A stretch of DNA of 64,000 bases from Saprospiraceae bacterium (lineage in GTDB: Bacteria; Bacteroidota; Bacteroidia; Chitinophagales; Saprospiraceae), in the NCBI GenBank assembly GCA_016714085.1, contig JADJNW010000016.1, positions 62,001-126,000 on the forward strand, in the 5' to 3' direction. The stretch's first letter is position 1, and the number at the start of each line of letters is the position of its first letter. Positions 8,600 to 18,077 of this stretch are shown here, piece after piece. The position numbers and the translations under genes were made by a program. Below the pieces are notes generated by a model. The model did not search any database. It was not told where the DNA came from and worked only from the letters and a program-made list of their open reading frames with translations.

Positions 8600-8815
8600 A
8601 CGAGAAAATGGAAAACGCCGGATGCCATCCTTCACAAGCGAAGGGGATAGAATTTATATCACCTCTTCGAGGTTTATCATATTATTGTCTATTTATCTAT
8701 AATCTTGTCATGCCTTCGGCATTCTCTTGTAATATTCACAATTCTTAAAATCCCGAAGGGATGATAAGATAATAGAATCATCATTGATTATATGCACAAA
8801 CCCTGAAAGGTGGTA
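8600..8815. repeat. Cluster of short palindromes (REP-like) in a gene-free stretch
   Basis: The 8525-8913 stretch carries no supportable gene. It holds several short GC-rich palindromes separated by AT-rich sequence: CCTTCACAAGCGAAGG, CACCTCTTCGAGGTT (8660-8674), ATGCCTTCGGCAT, TCCCGAAGGGA (8751-8761) and CCCTGAAAGG (8801-8810). This pattern is common in Bacteroidota intergenic DNA and may be the remnant of a repeat element. A run of 13 A follows at 8887-8899. Confidence 0.4.
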
Positions 8816-8913
8816 TTATTAACTATCACTGACCAGAAAATAGAAAGCATTAGATACGATCAAGAATTAGTGGATTTTATTTTTCTAAAAAAAAAAAATA
8901 GATTAGTGTGATT

Positions 8914-9689
8914 CTATATCTCTTTATCAATTTCTTCATCAATTTTTTTTCTAAATAGGATTGTAAGTTAATAGCAGGCACTGTTCCGATAGCCTGTTGC
9001 AAGTATCTCGTTAACTGCATAAAAAAGTTACTAAAGAATTTTCAGGTCTACTGAATTTTATTTCTTTAAATTTTCTAATATTATAAAACTCAAGGTACTT
9101 TTCATGTCCATTTTCAATTATTTCTTCGTTTGGCTCATAATCCACAAAAAAAACTACCATAATCAGCTAGGCAACCTAAGTCAAGGCTTTTTAAACCTAT
9201 TTGATTTTGAATATGACCTTTTATCGTATTATTATTGTTGTGAGTGTAAGTGTTTGTACTACATAAAATACCTCCAATAATTTTGGTTAATGGTCGTGGT
9301 GGAAATTTCCTACCTAAATTTATCATATCAGTACTTGTTCTTAAGAGTTTTCTGACACTTACAATTTTTTCAGCAGCGTACTCAATATTAGTTTTACCAT
9401 CAGAAATCAGCAATATCAGGCTTTACTTCAAAAACTGCATATACTCCTTCAGCTGGTATATAATGAAACCCATTTTGTGAAAAATAAAGGATAAACCAAT
9501 TATCATATATTACAATGTCTATTTGATGGCTCGTATTCCCTTCATGGTCAATTACAATCGCCTTATCTACACTATACCTGTTAGGAAGAGAATAATTACG
9601 TAACCATTCTGTCCAAGCATTTTCTAAAGCATCTCCCTTTAGAACCGGGATGTTATAAATTGTCTATTGGTGTTTAATTGAGAAATCAT
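8914..9689 (-). pseudogene. DUF6602 protein (putative PD-(D/E)xK nuclease), frameshifted; candidate CBASS effector
   Basis: Read across at least four frameshifts (near 9030, 9147, 9405 and 9645), the minus strand gives a DUF6602 pattern: GDALENAWTEWLRNY at the N-terminus, then HQIDIVIYD, IPAEGVYAVFEVK, NIEYAAEKIVSVRKL, a GGIL segment, LDLGC, and a C-terminus ending at the TAG at 8914. The IDIVIYD ... FEVK pair looks like the D and ExK of a PD-(D/E)xK nuclease core; nuclease activity is inference. The start ATG (9689) overlaps the end of the JAB gene by 26 bases, which implies translational coupling and a shared function. As sequenced it cannot make a full protein. Confidence 0.7.
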
Positions 9690-10196
9690 TTGCTTTTGTA
9701 AGCCACCCAAACAACATCTTTAAATCTATTTTACTCATAAGAATTAGTTTCTTGTCGTTATAAAAGTAAAAGGTATAGTCTTTTATTTCTGTTTTACTTA
9801 TACTTAGTATTAAAAGGATAGGGTTCTTTATTTGAACAGTATCACATTCTACTGTTTTAATCATTGCATTTAAATCTGTCGAACTATACATTGTTGAACC
9901 ATTTGGATGCGTATGCGGCCACTCTCAATGTAATACTGTTTCTTTTCTTTGAAAATATTTTTAAAGACATCAACTAATCCATCAATATATCGCTCAAAAA
10001 CAAAAAGGAAACCCTTTATATTTTTTGGTAGTATGTAATTTGTTATATAAACCGTTTTAAAGTCGTCAGAATAGTTGCCAATTAAAAAACCACCAAATTC
10101 ATTAGGATAATACTTTGTCCTCAGTTTGCCTAATTGGTTAAGTAACTCATCTTCAATAATCAGTTTTAATTTGTTTTGTGTATATATTAATTTCAA
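9664..10196 (-). pseudogene. JAB/MPN metallopeptidase (Cap3-like deconjugase), frameshifted
   Basis: TTG start at 10196 overlaps the TGA of the E1 gene. The N-terminal half has EFGGFLIGNY with the JAMM glutamate at residue 33. The active-site loop is broken by an indel near 9910: in the second frame it reads EWPHTHPNGS then MYSSTDLNAM, giving the HxHP and S..D zinc-binding motif. Joined length is ~177 residues, typical for Cap3-type JAB proteins. In type II CBASS this enzyme removes conjugates made by the E1/E2 proteins on the CD-NTase. The sequence as given is not translatable through the active site. Confidence 0.75.
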
Positions 10197-10977
10197 AATT
10201 CTACAATTTTTAAGTTGCCTATATTTGCTTTATCTTCGTGAATTATAAAATTATTTCTTGTGGTTTCTTTTTGAAAAACGATATTTATATGCCTTAATGC
10301 CAATTGAACTAGTACATTTATGTCATTATAGGATGCTTTAAATGTCGGATTCCAACAACCTGTCGGGTTATATAAATCACCAACATCATTTTTGAGGACA
10401 TTGGAAAATTGATTGTTTACAAACCGATAAATATTTGGATACAAGCACATACCATTTCTTTAGCATGATTAGTAATTGAAATGTTTATTAACAAAGTATT
10501 TAATTTTAATGAATCAAGTACATACATTAAATCATTATCAGTGCAATCAAAAATTAAATCATAGTTATTTAATTCTTTGGCAAAATTTTCTCTATGCTTT
10601 TTATCATTATGAAATGTTTTAATTATTGTTTCAAAATAATTGTTGTTTAATGAATTTATATTTACAAAAGGAGATATTCCACTCAGAATATTTTTAGTTC
10701 TTCTGTCTTGTTCGTTATTCCGTTTGAGAATATATATTCAGACCGACAAATATTTTCAGGTTCTTTTAAATCGTGATCTACAAAATCAATAAATCTACAG
10801 CCTCCTCTTGTCAGCGTTTTTGCAATCATACTTCCAACAGCGCCAACACCAATAATTAGGATTTTTTTATTTGTTAACTTTTCCCCGAAAAGTTCCTCTT
10901 CCAAAAAAAATATTTATAAAGTGTTTCTGGTCAACCCCCCAAACTATTTTTTTCCATCTGTAAGCTTGCTGTTCCAT
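10193..10977 (-). pseudogene. E1-like ThiF-fold adenylating enzyme (Cap2 E1-type), frameshifted
   Basis: Three frameshifts (near 10908 in a T-run, 10685 and 10450) separate pieces that fit together. The N-terminus is MEQQAYRWKKIVWG (ATG 10977). Next come the nucleotide-binding core ILIIGVGAVGSMIAKTL with the GxGxxG motif and FVDHDLKEPENICRSEY, then FDCTDNDLMYVLDSL, and a C-terminal block GCWNPTFKASYNDIN. This is the layout of E1/ThiF domains that activate a C-terminus for transfer to an E2. An AGGAGG lies directly against the start codon, too close to be a normal Shine-Dalgarno site. Its stop overlaps the JAB start. Confidence 0.75.
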
Positions 10978-10996
10978 CCTCCTGTCTTTACTTCAT

Positions 10997-11312
10997 TTAT
11001 TTTGCATTGCCTACTAATGGAAATTTACCAATCTCCAACATACTTGCCCATGTGTTCAGTTTCATTGAGATTCTATAACCAAGTAAATAGGGAATAATAT
11101 TTCCTTTCGATTTTTAAGTTATTTTTTCAAATTCATGTAGTAAATTTTAAAAAACCAGTAGGTAACAAATTAATTAACTCTTCCAATTTTTAATTAACGA
11201 ACTTACCATAGATTGCGGGCGTTTCTTCTACCAAAATAATATAAACCTTTTTGACCACGTTGTATTTCTCGTAGATTATTACTCCATTGGCATTTTTATC
11301 ATTTTTCTCCAT
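10997..11312 (-). pseudogene. Small unknown protein between E2 and E1 genes, frameshifted
   Basis: Joining frames gives about 105 residues starting MEKNDKNANGVIIYEKY (ATG 11312) and ending LEIGKFPLVGNAK at the TAA at 10997. The middle reads YIILVEETPAIYGKF and KLEELINLLPTGF, then GNIIPYLLGYRISM. I see no membrane segment, no ubiquitin-like Gly-Gly end and no family I recognise. Its position between E2 and E1 in a tightly packed operon suggests a part in the same system. Confidence 0.45.
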
Positions 11313-11365
11313 TGAAGTAAATCTCTGAATTACAAAGGTAAATTATTTTTCTTTATGGTATACCA

Positions 11366-11858
11366 CTATTTAGATAAGGATAATATGAGTTTCTCCAAAT
11401 TCTCCTTTTTGAAATTACCTTCAGCAATCAGGAAGTAATAGGCATAATAACTGTCCTTTATTGGAGTTTCGTTTACTATGATATGTTCATAATTTAGATC
11501 TTTATCTTTATTGATATAATATTTTATTATCCAATTCTTGAGTGAGTTAAAATCAATATTAAGTTTTTGTTCTAAATCTAAAGTATGTGAAGTATGAATG
11601 CAGATATTGCCCTCACTCATTACATAGTTAAATGAAATTAAATCTTTATTCCTAAAAGTTATAGTTCTGATTCATAACTTTTTAAAGGATACTGGGGTGC
11701 AATTTCCAAATTCAAAATCTAAAGAACCATTTAATTCTTCAAAAAGCGATTTCTACTTTGCCATTAATATAAAATTCTCCTTGGTCTATATTATATATCT
11801 GGTTAACAAAGGGAATTTTAGAAATGTATAATTTAATATCTTCAATCTTCAAAATCAT
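11366..11858 (-). pseudogene. E2-like ubiquitin-conjugating fold protein, frameshifted
   Basis: ATG at 11858 follows the CD-NTase stop without a gap. The N-terminal part is MILKIEDIKLYISKIP ... GEFYINGKVEIAF, then the frame breaks near 11741. The continuation has an E2 core pattern IAPQYPLKSYESE and an active-site-like Cys in GNICIHTSHTLDLEQKL, then a helical C-terminus ending LILSLSK. Total ~164 residues. In CBASS the E2 part is usually fused to E1 (Cap2); here E1 and E2 are separate genes. At least three indels are needed to read it. Confidence 0.65.
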
Positions 11859-12777
11859 CTATCCAAAACGTTGATTGTTTGCAGGAATAGAAGGAATAAT
11901 TGTAGTTCCTTTTATCCCATAAGAATTTTCAGAAGATTCTTTGTTCTCAAATTTCTCGTTGATAGGAAAATAGCTTTTATATTTTCTTCATTATTTTCTA
12001 TATTTCAAATAATTTATATCCATTCTATTAGAAAGATTTGTTAGTTCCAAAGATTCTAATGTTTTAATCCCATTATTATTACTATTGCCAGGGTCTATCA
12101 GTTTAAAAATCATCTTTTACCGCATTATATCTTTGATATATGTCATAGCTACTTTAAGCTTTTCCCAGATTTCCTAAAACATCTATATTATTAAAAAAGC
12201 TTTAATTGTAATCAATTCCAATAAAAAAGATTTATACTTTTCATTGTTACTATTTTTCCAAATTTTCAGTAAGCGGATAACTTGTCGAACAGAGGATATA
12301 GAATCTCCTGTTTCACGAATATGATCAATTTGAGCTTGAATATTTGTTTTAGTATATGTTCCCTTGGCAAATCCCCAATGATTTTTCATTAAAATAAACA
12401 TTAAGGTTTTTGGTTTCATTAAAGTCATCTTCAGAAAGTTCCCTCCCTGGAATAACATCAATATTGATGATATCCCCATCTTCATCTCCGTTAAATATTA
12501 TGCCAATTGAGACCTTTTGTTTTCTAATAGTAGCAACTTCCTTATATTTCTCTTCCAAAAAATTAAATACATCATCAAACATTTCCTCCAATGTTGAAAA
12601 TGAATTTCGTTTAAAGGGACAACTATATCAAATCAAATTTGCTGTTTAGGCAGTATGTTTGGCATAGAACCTGAATTAAAGGACAGTAAACATTACTTGA
12701 ATATTTCTCTTCTATAGCCTCTTTAATTTCCTTCTTTTATTTTTGTACTTAGTGAGCAAATCATTAATATGAGTCAT
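11859..12777 (-). pseudogene. CD-NTase (cGAS/DncV-like nucleotidyltransferase), frameshifted
   Basis: Start proposed at ATG 12777 (MTHINDLLTKYKNK). Reading through several indels gives the nucleotidyltransferase core: NSGSMPKHTA (the GS motif), then KFDFDIVVPLKRNSF with the DxD metal pair, and after ~60 residues NIDVIPGREL with the third acidic residue. The C-terminal half reads KTNIQAQIDHI, RQVIRLLKIWK and KSFLLELITIKAF, then a tail ending NNQRFG. This order is that of CD-NTases, which make cyclic oligonucleotide signals on phage infection. Intact length would be ~300 residues. The dense indels make this copy non-functional as sequenced. Confidence 0.75.
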
Positions 12778-12814
12778 TCTATGTGTTTCTAGCACATTGT
12801 CCAAATGTTCGTTT

Positions 12815-13088
12815 TTATTTACTGACCATAATGATAGATTTTCTTAGACTAAATCCAAATATTGTGCCTTTGCTAAAATTAAAAAATGTCATTTTTATAG
12901 CTTAAATTTTGCCATTTTGTCAGGATTTTGTTGAATGTTGATCTAATTCTGGCATCTACTGTATCTATTGCTTGATTATTAGTCTTATCTAAATCTTTGA
13001 CGCTAAAATAGTCTTGAAAAATATAATTAAAAATATCGTATATAACATAGTATATTTGTGGAATACAAATAACTAAACTATGCCCCAA
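12815..13088 (-). pseudogene. Unknown protein upstream of the CD-NTase gene, frameshifted
   Basis: ATG at 13088 opens 69 codons to a stop at 12879; a one-base shift in a T-run lets the frame continue (FNFSKGTIFGFSLRK) to a TAA at 12815, about 90 residues in all. The segment QAIDTVDARIRSTFNKILTKW is helical. I do not recognise a family and cannot say whether this is a complete small protein or the remnant of a larger one. It is the first gene of the defence-like operon. Confidence 0.35.
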
Positions 13089-13407
13089 TGTTCTTGCGAT
13101 TTTATATTTATGCTAATATACGTAGCGGTTCTAATTATGTTACATCAAAATAATACTCAGCAAATATTTTTCCTTTCATTATATATTTTCGTACAATCGC
13201 TTGCATATATCTTGTTTTTTTCCTTATCTTTACAATACCAAACCTCCCAACAAATAAACCACAGAAACTTCTTTTAAGGCATTCTTACATCAAACTATCA
13301 TTACACATTCTTATTTGGCGGCTTCAAAACGTATAAGCTTTTAGGAAATCGTATCATTTTCTAAGGCTTGGTATTTCAACAAATTTACTAATTTAAAATT
13401 TTTTGTA
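13089..13407. other. Intergenic, divergent promoter region
   Basis: This 319-base AT-rich stretch separates the minus-strand defence operon from the plus-strand duplicated-domain gene, so promoters for both should lie here. A 65-codon frame (13080-13277) has no family features and I do not call it. I see no repeat, RNA gene or clear promoter match. Confidence 0.4.
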
Positions 13408-14205
13408 ATGACAGTAAAAAAATCTAACTCCGAAGGAGGTCACGCCAAGAATGTGGCGAATTTTGAAGATGTCTTGGTGCGTTGCATCGGCTTGAGCACG
13501 GTTTACAACCCCTCGAGCCCTGAACTCCAAATTGGTAATTTGCAACAACTCCTCTCCGAAGGGCGTATGGCGCTCGATCGCTTGATTGACGCGCTCAGCG
13601 AAGCGGATATCGCTATCAACAACCGAAAAATTCTTTTTAATGCTTTGTCTGGCTTGACTACTAAGGTGGTAAACGCCATCGGGGCAAACGGTGTAAGCGC
13701 TCAAACCCTCGAAGACGCCAGAGGCATACAGCGAAAAATAACGGGAGCACGCGCAAGTAAGAAGAATGGGAATGAAAACACCGATGCTGAAACCGAAACC
13801 AACAAAGATACATTGGAAAGCGTTGAAGGAAATAAGGAAACGAACAATCCTCAAACGCGCTCCTCCTCGCAGCAATCCTTTGACTTGAAAGTAGAGCATT
13901 TTGCCCGTCTGGTTGCTTTGACACAACGCGAACCTACGTTTAATCCCAACGAGTCTGAATTGCAGGTACCCGCTTTGCAAAATAAACTCGCGGAACTACG
14001 CGAAGCAAATACCCGTGCTGCTTATGCAATTAGTGAGGTAGAGGCTGCTCGCCGCCATCGGAATCATATATTGTATGATAAAAAGACGGGTATATGTGCT
14101 TGTGCAAAGAAAATAAAGATGTATGTAAAGTCTGCCGTCGGCGCTACGAACGCTATCTTCAAACAAATCAATCGAATCCCTTTTAAAGTGATTAAAACCG
14201 GTTAG
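13408..14205 (+). CDS. Hypothetical protein with two tandem copies of a ~100-residue domain
   Basis: A 265-residue soluble protein. The first copy (residues ~15-110) has NFEDVLVRCIGL ... YNPSSPELQIGNLQQLL; the second (~155-260) has HFARLVALTQREP ... FNPNESELQVPALQNKL. Both share the F/Y-NP-x-x-x-ELQ-x-x-x-LQ block and continue as long helices. A linker of ~40 charged, Thr/Ser/Glu-rich residues joins them. I do not recognise the family. The stop codon is followed directly, in the same frame, by a 21-bp-period repeat array. GC content is clearly higher than that of the operon to the left. Confidence 0.7.
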   Translation: MTVKKSNSEGGHAKNVANFEDVLVRCIGLSTVYNPSSPELQIGNLQQLLSEGRMALDRLIDALSEADIAINNRKILFNALSGLTTKVVNAIGANGVSAQTLEDARGIQRKITGARASKKNGNENTDAETETNKDTLESVEGNKETNNPQTRSSSQQSFDLKVEHFARLVALTQREPTFNPNESELQVPALQNKLAELREANTRAAYAISEVEAARRHRNHILYDKKTGICACAKKIKMYVKSAVGATNAIFKQINRIPFKVIKTG

Positions 14206-14595
14206 TGCATAAACGAAAGCAACGTATCTACAAACGGACACTTTTTATTTTTTAGCGATTGCTGCGTATTTACGAGCGATCGCTTTTTATTTTTACTTGA
14301 TTACTTTGTTATTACTCGCTTATGCTATCTATTTTATAGTAATTACTTTTTATTTTTTACTAACTGCTCCGTGTATATAAGCAATTGCTTTGTGTTTTTA
14401 TCAATAGGCTACGTTATTATTCGCTTATGCTATGTATTTTTTAGTGATTTGCCATGCATTTTTTTATCAACTGCTCTGTATATATAATCGATTGCTTTGT
14501 ATTTTTATCAGTAGGCTGCATTATTATATGCTTATGCTATGTATATTTTAACGATTGCTTTGTTTGTGTGAGCGATTGCCATTTCTTTAAATAAA
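14206..14595 (+). repeat. 21-bp-period tandem repeat array (about 16 clear units) with 105-bp higher order
   Basis: Anchoring on the GCT/ACT core, units recur at 14261, 14282, 14303, 14324, 14345, 14366, 14387, 14408, 14429, 14451, 14473, 14494, 14515, 14536, 14557 and 14578: spacing is exactly 21 except two 22-base steps. The core is near GATTGCTTTGTATTTTTA. Every fifth unit matches best (TTATGCTAT at 14320, 14425, 14532), giving a ~105-base higher-order repeat. The frame of the upstream gene stays open through the first ten units, coding heptapeptides such as SDCCVFT and SNCFVFL. If the two extra bases are removed, it stays open to a TAA near 14592. Two weaker units may fill 14212-14253. 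No spacers, so not CRISPR. Confidence 0.8.
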
Positions 14596-14699
14596 AAGAC
14601 TTCCATAACAATTTTCAGTTCGGAAGTCTCATATACCTGAATAATACTTACTTTAAAAAATACACCCGTTTTAATCAAGTAAGCTTTCTTTTTAATTGC

Positions 14700-15925
14700 T
14701 TAATTATTTTGCATAGCTATTGTGTGCAGTTTATGATAGATCGTTCCATTGGGGTGGGGCATGACTGCCAGTTTTCCACGACCATTAGTCAATATAATAA
14801 CACCTGTTTTTTGCTGTATATTCACATCCGCACTGGCAGAAATAAAGCCTCCTCCTGTATGACCGAGCCAATCTTTGTTTGTACCGTATGCTCTCCACAT
14901 CAAACCAACACCCGAATCAAAAGCAAGTCCTGCATTGGGGTATTTTACATCGAGCATTTCATCTACACTGGTTTGTTTTAATATTCTTTTCCTTCATATA
15001 CACCGCCATTCATGATGGCGATCATAAATTTGCTCCAGTCTTTTATGGATGTGCGTAATAATCCGGCGGCATAAATAGGACTTTCTATATAATCAACCAA
15101 TTTAGTGCCGTTAATGGTGTATATATCTGCTAATTTCCCGGGATCAAAGCTTCCGGGAAGGTGCATTTTATAGGCAGTGTCATTCATTTTTAGTTTAGAG
15201 AAAATATATTTAGTACTATAATCTCTAAAATCTTGTCCAGTTATTTTTTCTACTATATGTGCCAGCAATGTCACGCCCATATTGGAACTGGAATGTATCG
15301 TACCCGGCTGTACTTGTTGCCAAATAATGGGTTTATAATGCGCACCGCTGGGTATGATAAAATCTTTTACCCAATCTTTCATATTAATGACGGTATCTAC
15401 ATGGAAACCCGTTAATTCAGGTACTTCATTTTGATTCGGATTGGATAAACCCGCCTGATGCGTGAGTAATAAGCGGGGTGTGATTTTTATATCCGGGTAA
15501 TTAGGATTGCGTACGCTATAACCCAGATATTTACTGATGTCTTCATCCAGATTTAATTTTCCTTGTTCTTTTTGTTGCATGACCGCCACGGCTACAACAA
15601 GTTTTGCAATAGAGGAAGTAACAAATAAGGTTTCTTCGGTGGCGGACGCTTTGGTATCTATGTTTTGTACACCAAATCCTTTCATCCATACGACTTTGCC
15701 ATTTTGAATCATTGCAGCGGCAAGGGCGGGAATGGCGTTGATAATTACTTGTTCCTGGATGAATGTTTCTAAAGAATCGTATTTGGATGCTAAATTTTCT
15801 TTATCATCAAAGCTGACCGGATGTAAAATGATGTCCTGATGCTTTTTTTTCCAGGAAACGGCGCTTAATAATAGGAATGATAACAGGACTAAAGCAACCG
15901 CCGGGATTGTAAAATATTTCTTCAT
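14700..15925 (-). pseudogene. Serine hydrolase of the beta-lactamase (class C)/AmpC-like family, frameshifted
   Basis: Starts MKKYFTIPAVALVLLS (signal peptide, residues 1-25). The SxxK nucleophile motif is in VTSSIAKL, the second motif region is SSSNMG (YxN position altered), and HTGGG serves as the KTG-like motif in the last part. The frame breaks near 14975, where one T seems to be missing, and resumes at EMLDVKYPNAG to the stop at 14700. Joined length ~407 residues, usual for exported beta-lactamase-fold esterases and peptidases. The substrate is unknown. One indel only, so a sequencing error is likely. Confidence 0.8.
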
Positions 15926-16132
15926 AATGGATTAGTAGAAAGCTTGAAGCTTAGAGCAATACTTATTGTCGGGATAAAGCTATCATTCCTGGTGAAAGCT
16001 CATTTGTCTGTTCTTGCTAATCTTAAGTTTGATGATAAATAGGGATGCTATTCTTACAAAGCTTGATGCTTGTAAAAATTGGATAATGAGAATATAATAA
16101 CGGCGCTTTTCTTGAATATTAAAATAGGTAAC

Positions 16133-17882
16133 TCATTTTTTATCGCTTATTACATTGCTTATTTTTGATACACCATTTTCATCAAAAGCTTCGATGGCGT
16201 AATAATAATCGATTCCTACGCTTAATGCGCGTAATTCGAGTTTGGTAGGCGCGTCTCCCCAGATTTGATAGGTTTGATATAGTTTATCAGGCGCGATTCC
16301 CCAAAGAATATTATAACCTACTACATTCGGAACAGCGTCCCAAGTGATGGTAGCATCGCGTGGGTCTTCGTGTCGTTGTACTTTAAGATTGGCAGGCGTG
16401 GATGGTGTTTGTCCATCGCCGTTACCGAAGACTCTAATATCGCTGATGGCAAGATTAGGCGTGGGTACATAAGCGTTTTCGTATTTGATATAGCGTGCTT
16501 TAACGGTTTGCGATAATTCAATATAAGCATTGGGTCTATCTTCCTTTTTGTCGGTATTGTCAAAGATGACTTGCCAGTTTTTATGATCGGTCGATGCGTA
16601 GAATTTCATTTGAATATAAACGCTTTCATCGTTTGCATAAATATTAGATTTGTAATCGGTGTAATTAATCTGTAATGCTTTTACATCATACACTTTTTGA
16701 AGATCGATAGTCGCGGTTTCTCCGGCTTTATTCGTTTGTGCAACCCAGAAAGTACGTGGATTTTCGTCTGTAATTCTTTTCGCATCGAAGGTATCTCTTA
16801 CAGTAGAAGCGATAACAGGTTTCTTATAAGATAATAACATCCAACCTGTGAATAATTCGTTTCTGTCATTCCATTTACTTTGAGGTATATATTGTGGAAA
16901 GTCGCCAAATCGAGTGTTAGCGTACATCAAATCATCTTTATCAAAGCCTGTGGGGAACATAGCAATTCTGCGCTCAAAGTTCCAATTAACTGCAATCCAG
17001 GGAGTGCCTGTATTCCAATAATTACCATAATTGTCTTTGAATGTATTACCATGTCCTGCGCCGTTAACAAAGCCTCCGGGTTTGTAAGAAACGGGATTAT
17101 TGGGTGCATACTCGAAAGGCCCCATCGGATCGTCGCCTACATAAGTGCCATTAGCATAGACATTGTATTCAGTGCCTGGTGCACCATATTGTAAATAGTA
17201 TTTACCATTATTTTTTGTCATCCATGCACCTTCAATAAAAGGTGTAATATTGCTAGTGTGATTCGGCCCAAATCTTTCCCAACCATGTACGTGTGGATAT
17301 AAATAAATCATGCGTTTAACATCGGATTTATAAGTTAATCGGCGATTGTAATCCAATTCAATGCCACAAAGTGGATATATATTGGAAGAACCAAAATACA
17401 TAAACCAACGATCGGTGTCTTCATCATGGAATAGCGCAGGATCCCAAGGCCCTAATTCGTCTCTAATGAGTGGTAACCAGCGGTTATAGAAATGTAATTT
17501 GCCTGTTTCTGGTGTTGTGGTATATAAAATAGGTCTTTGTTGAAAAGTAGATTGGAAAATAAGTAGTGTATCGCCGTAAGACCAGGCGGCAGGGGCGCAG
17601 TTATCTTCAAAAGGCCAGCGTTCGGGCAGAATATATTTCCAGTTTTTCAAGGTCTTTGGAATGCCAATAACCTCCAGAGATCGTCGCAAATAGATAATAT
17701 GCTCCTTTATGATTGATAATAACAGGATCAGCCGCAGAACGATAGGAAATTTGTTGTGGAATCTGCTCAAAGTTATATCGATAATTGATGTCAATTGGAT
17801 TACAGTAGGTTTGACGGTTGTCGGATTGTCCTTGAGCGCTTACGATTATTAATGCAAAGGCGATGATAAAGTAGTATTTCAT
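16133..17882 (-). pseudogene. Exported GH43-family glycosidase with F5/8C and Fn3 domains, frameshifted
   Basis: Signal peptide MKYYFIIAFALIIVSAQG, then the GH43 five-bladed start SAADPVIINHKGAYYLFAT with the catalytic-base aspartate. An extra base in an A-run near 17650 shifts the frame; the rest continues as KNWKYILPERWPF to the stop. Later parts are a discoidin-like F5/8C module (RITDENPRTFWV ... IDLQKVYDVKALQI) at ~residues 370-480 and a C-terminal Fn3 (TITWDAVPNVVGYNILW). Total ~582 residues. GH43 enzymes act on arabinosyl, xylosyl or galactosyl linkages; specificity is not readable. Exported and probably involved in plant or algal glycan use. Confidence 0.82.
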
Positions 17883-18077
17883 TTTAGGAGGGTTTTGTTA
17901 AAAAATTACCAAGGATTATAGAAAGTTTAGAGTTTTTTTATTTTGTACATGAGGTAAAATAATAGCTATTACTTGAATTTCCAACGGCACTGAATTGTTT
18001 GAGTAATAAAGATGAGGTTGCGACGTTTTCTGAGGGTTATTATTATTGATTTTATTACTCTTTGCAAAAGTAAACAG

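Noticed and set aside
8476..8748. 90-codon plus-strand frame
   Set aside because: It overlaps the start of a membrane-protein gene and the palindrome cluster; no recognisable protein features.
12410..12649. 79-codon plus-strand frame inside the decayed operon
   Set aside because: The opposite strand encodes the conserved CD-NTase core; the plus frame is its mirror.
8914..13088. Bil-type (ISG15-like) conjugation system instead of CBASS
   Set aside because: No ubiquitin-like gene with a Gly-Gly end was found, and a CD-NTase-like gene leads the operon.
13393..13980. 195-codon antisense frame
   Set aside because: It lies wholly opposite the duplicated-domain gene, has no family features, and the sense frame shows an internal protein repeat.
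14206..14595. CRISPR array
   Set aside because: Units are contiguous at 21 bases with no spacers, units diverge among themselves, and no cas gene is nearby.
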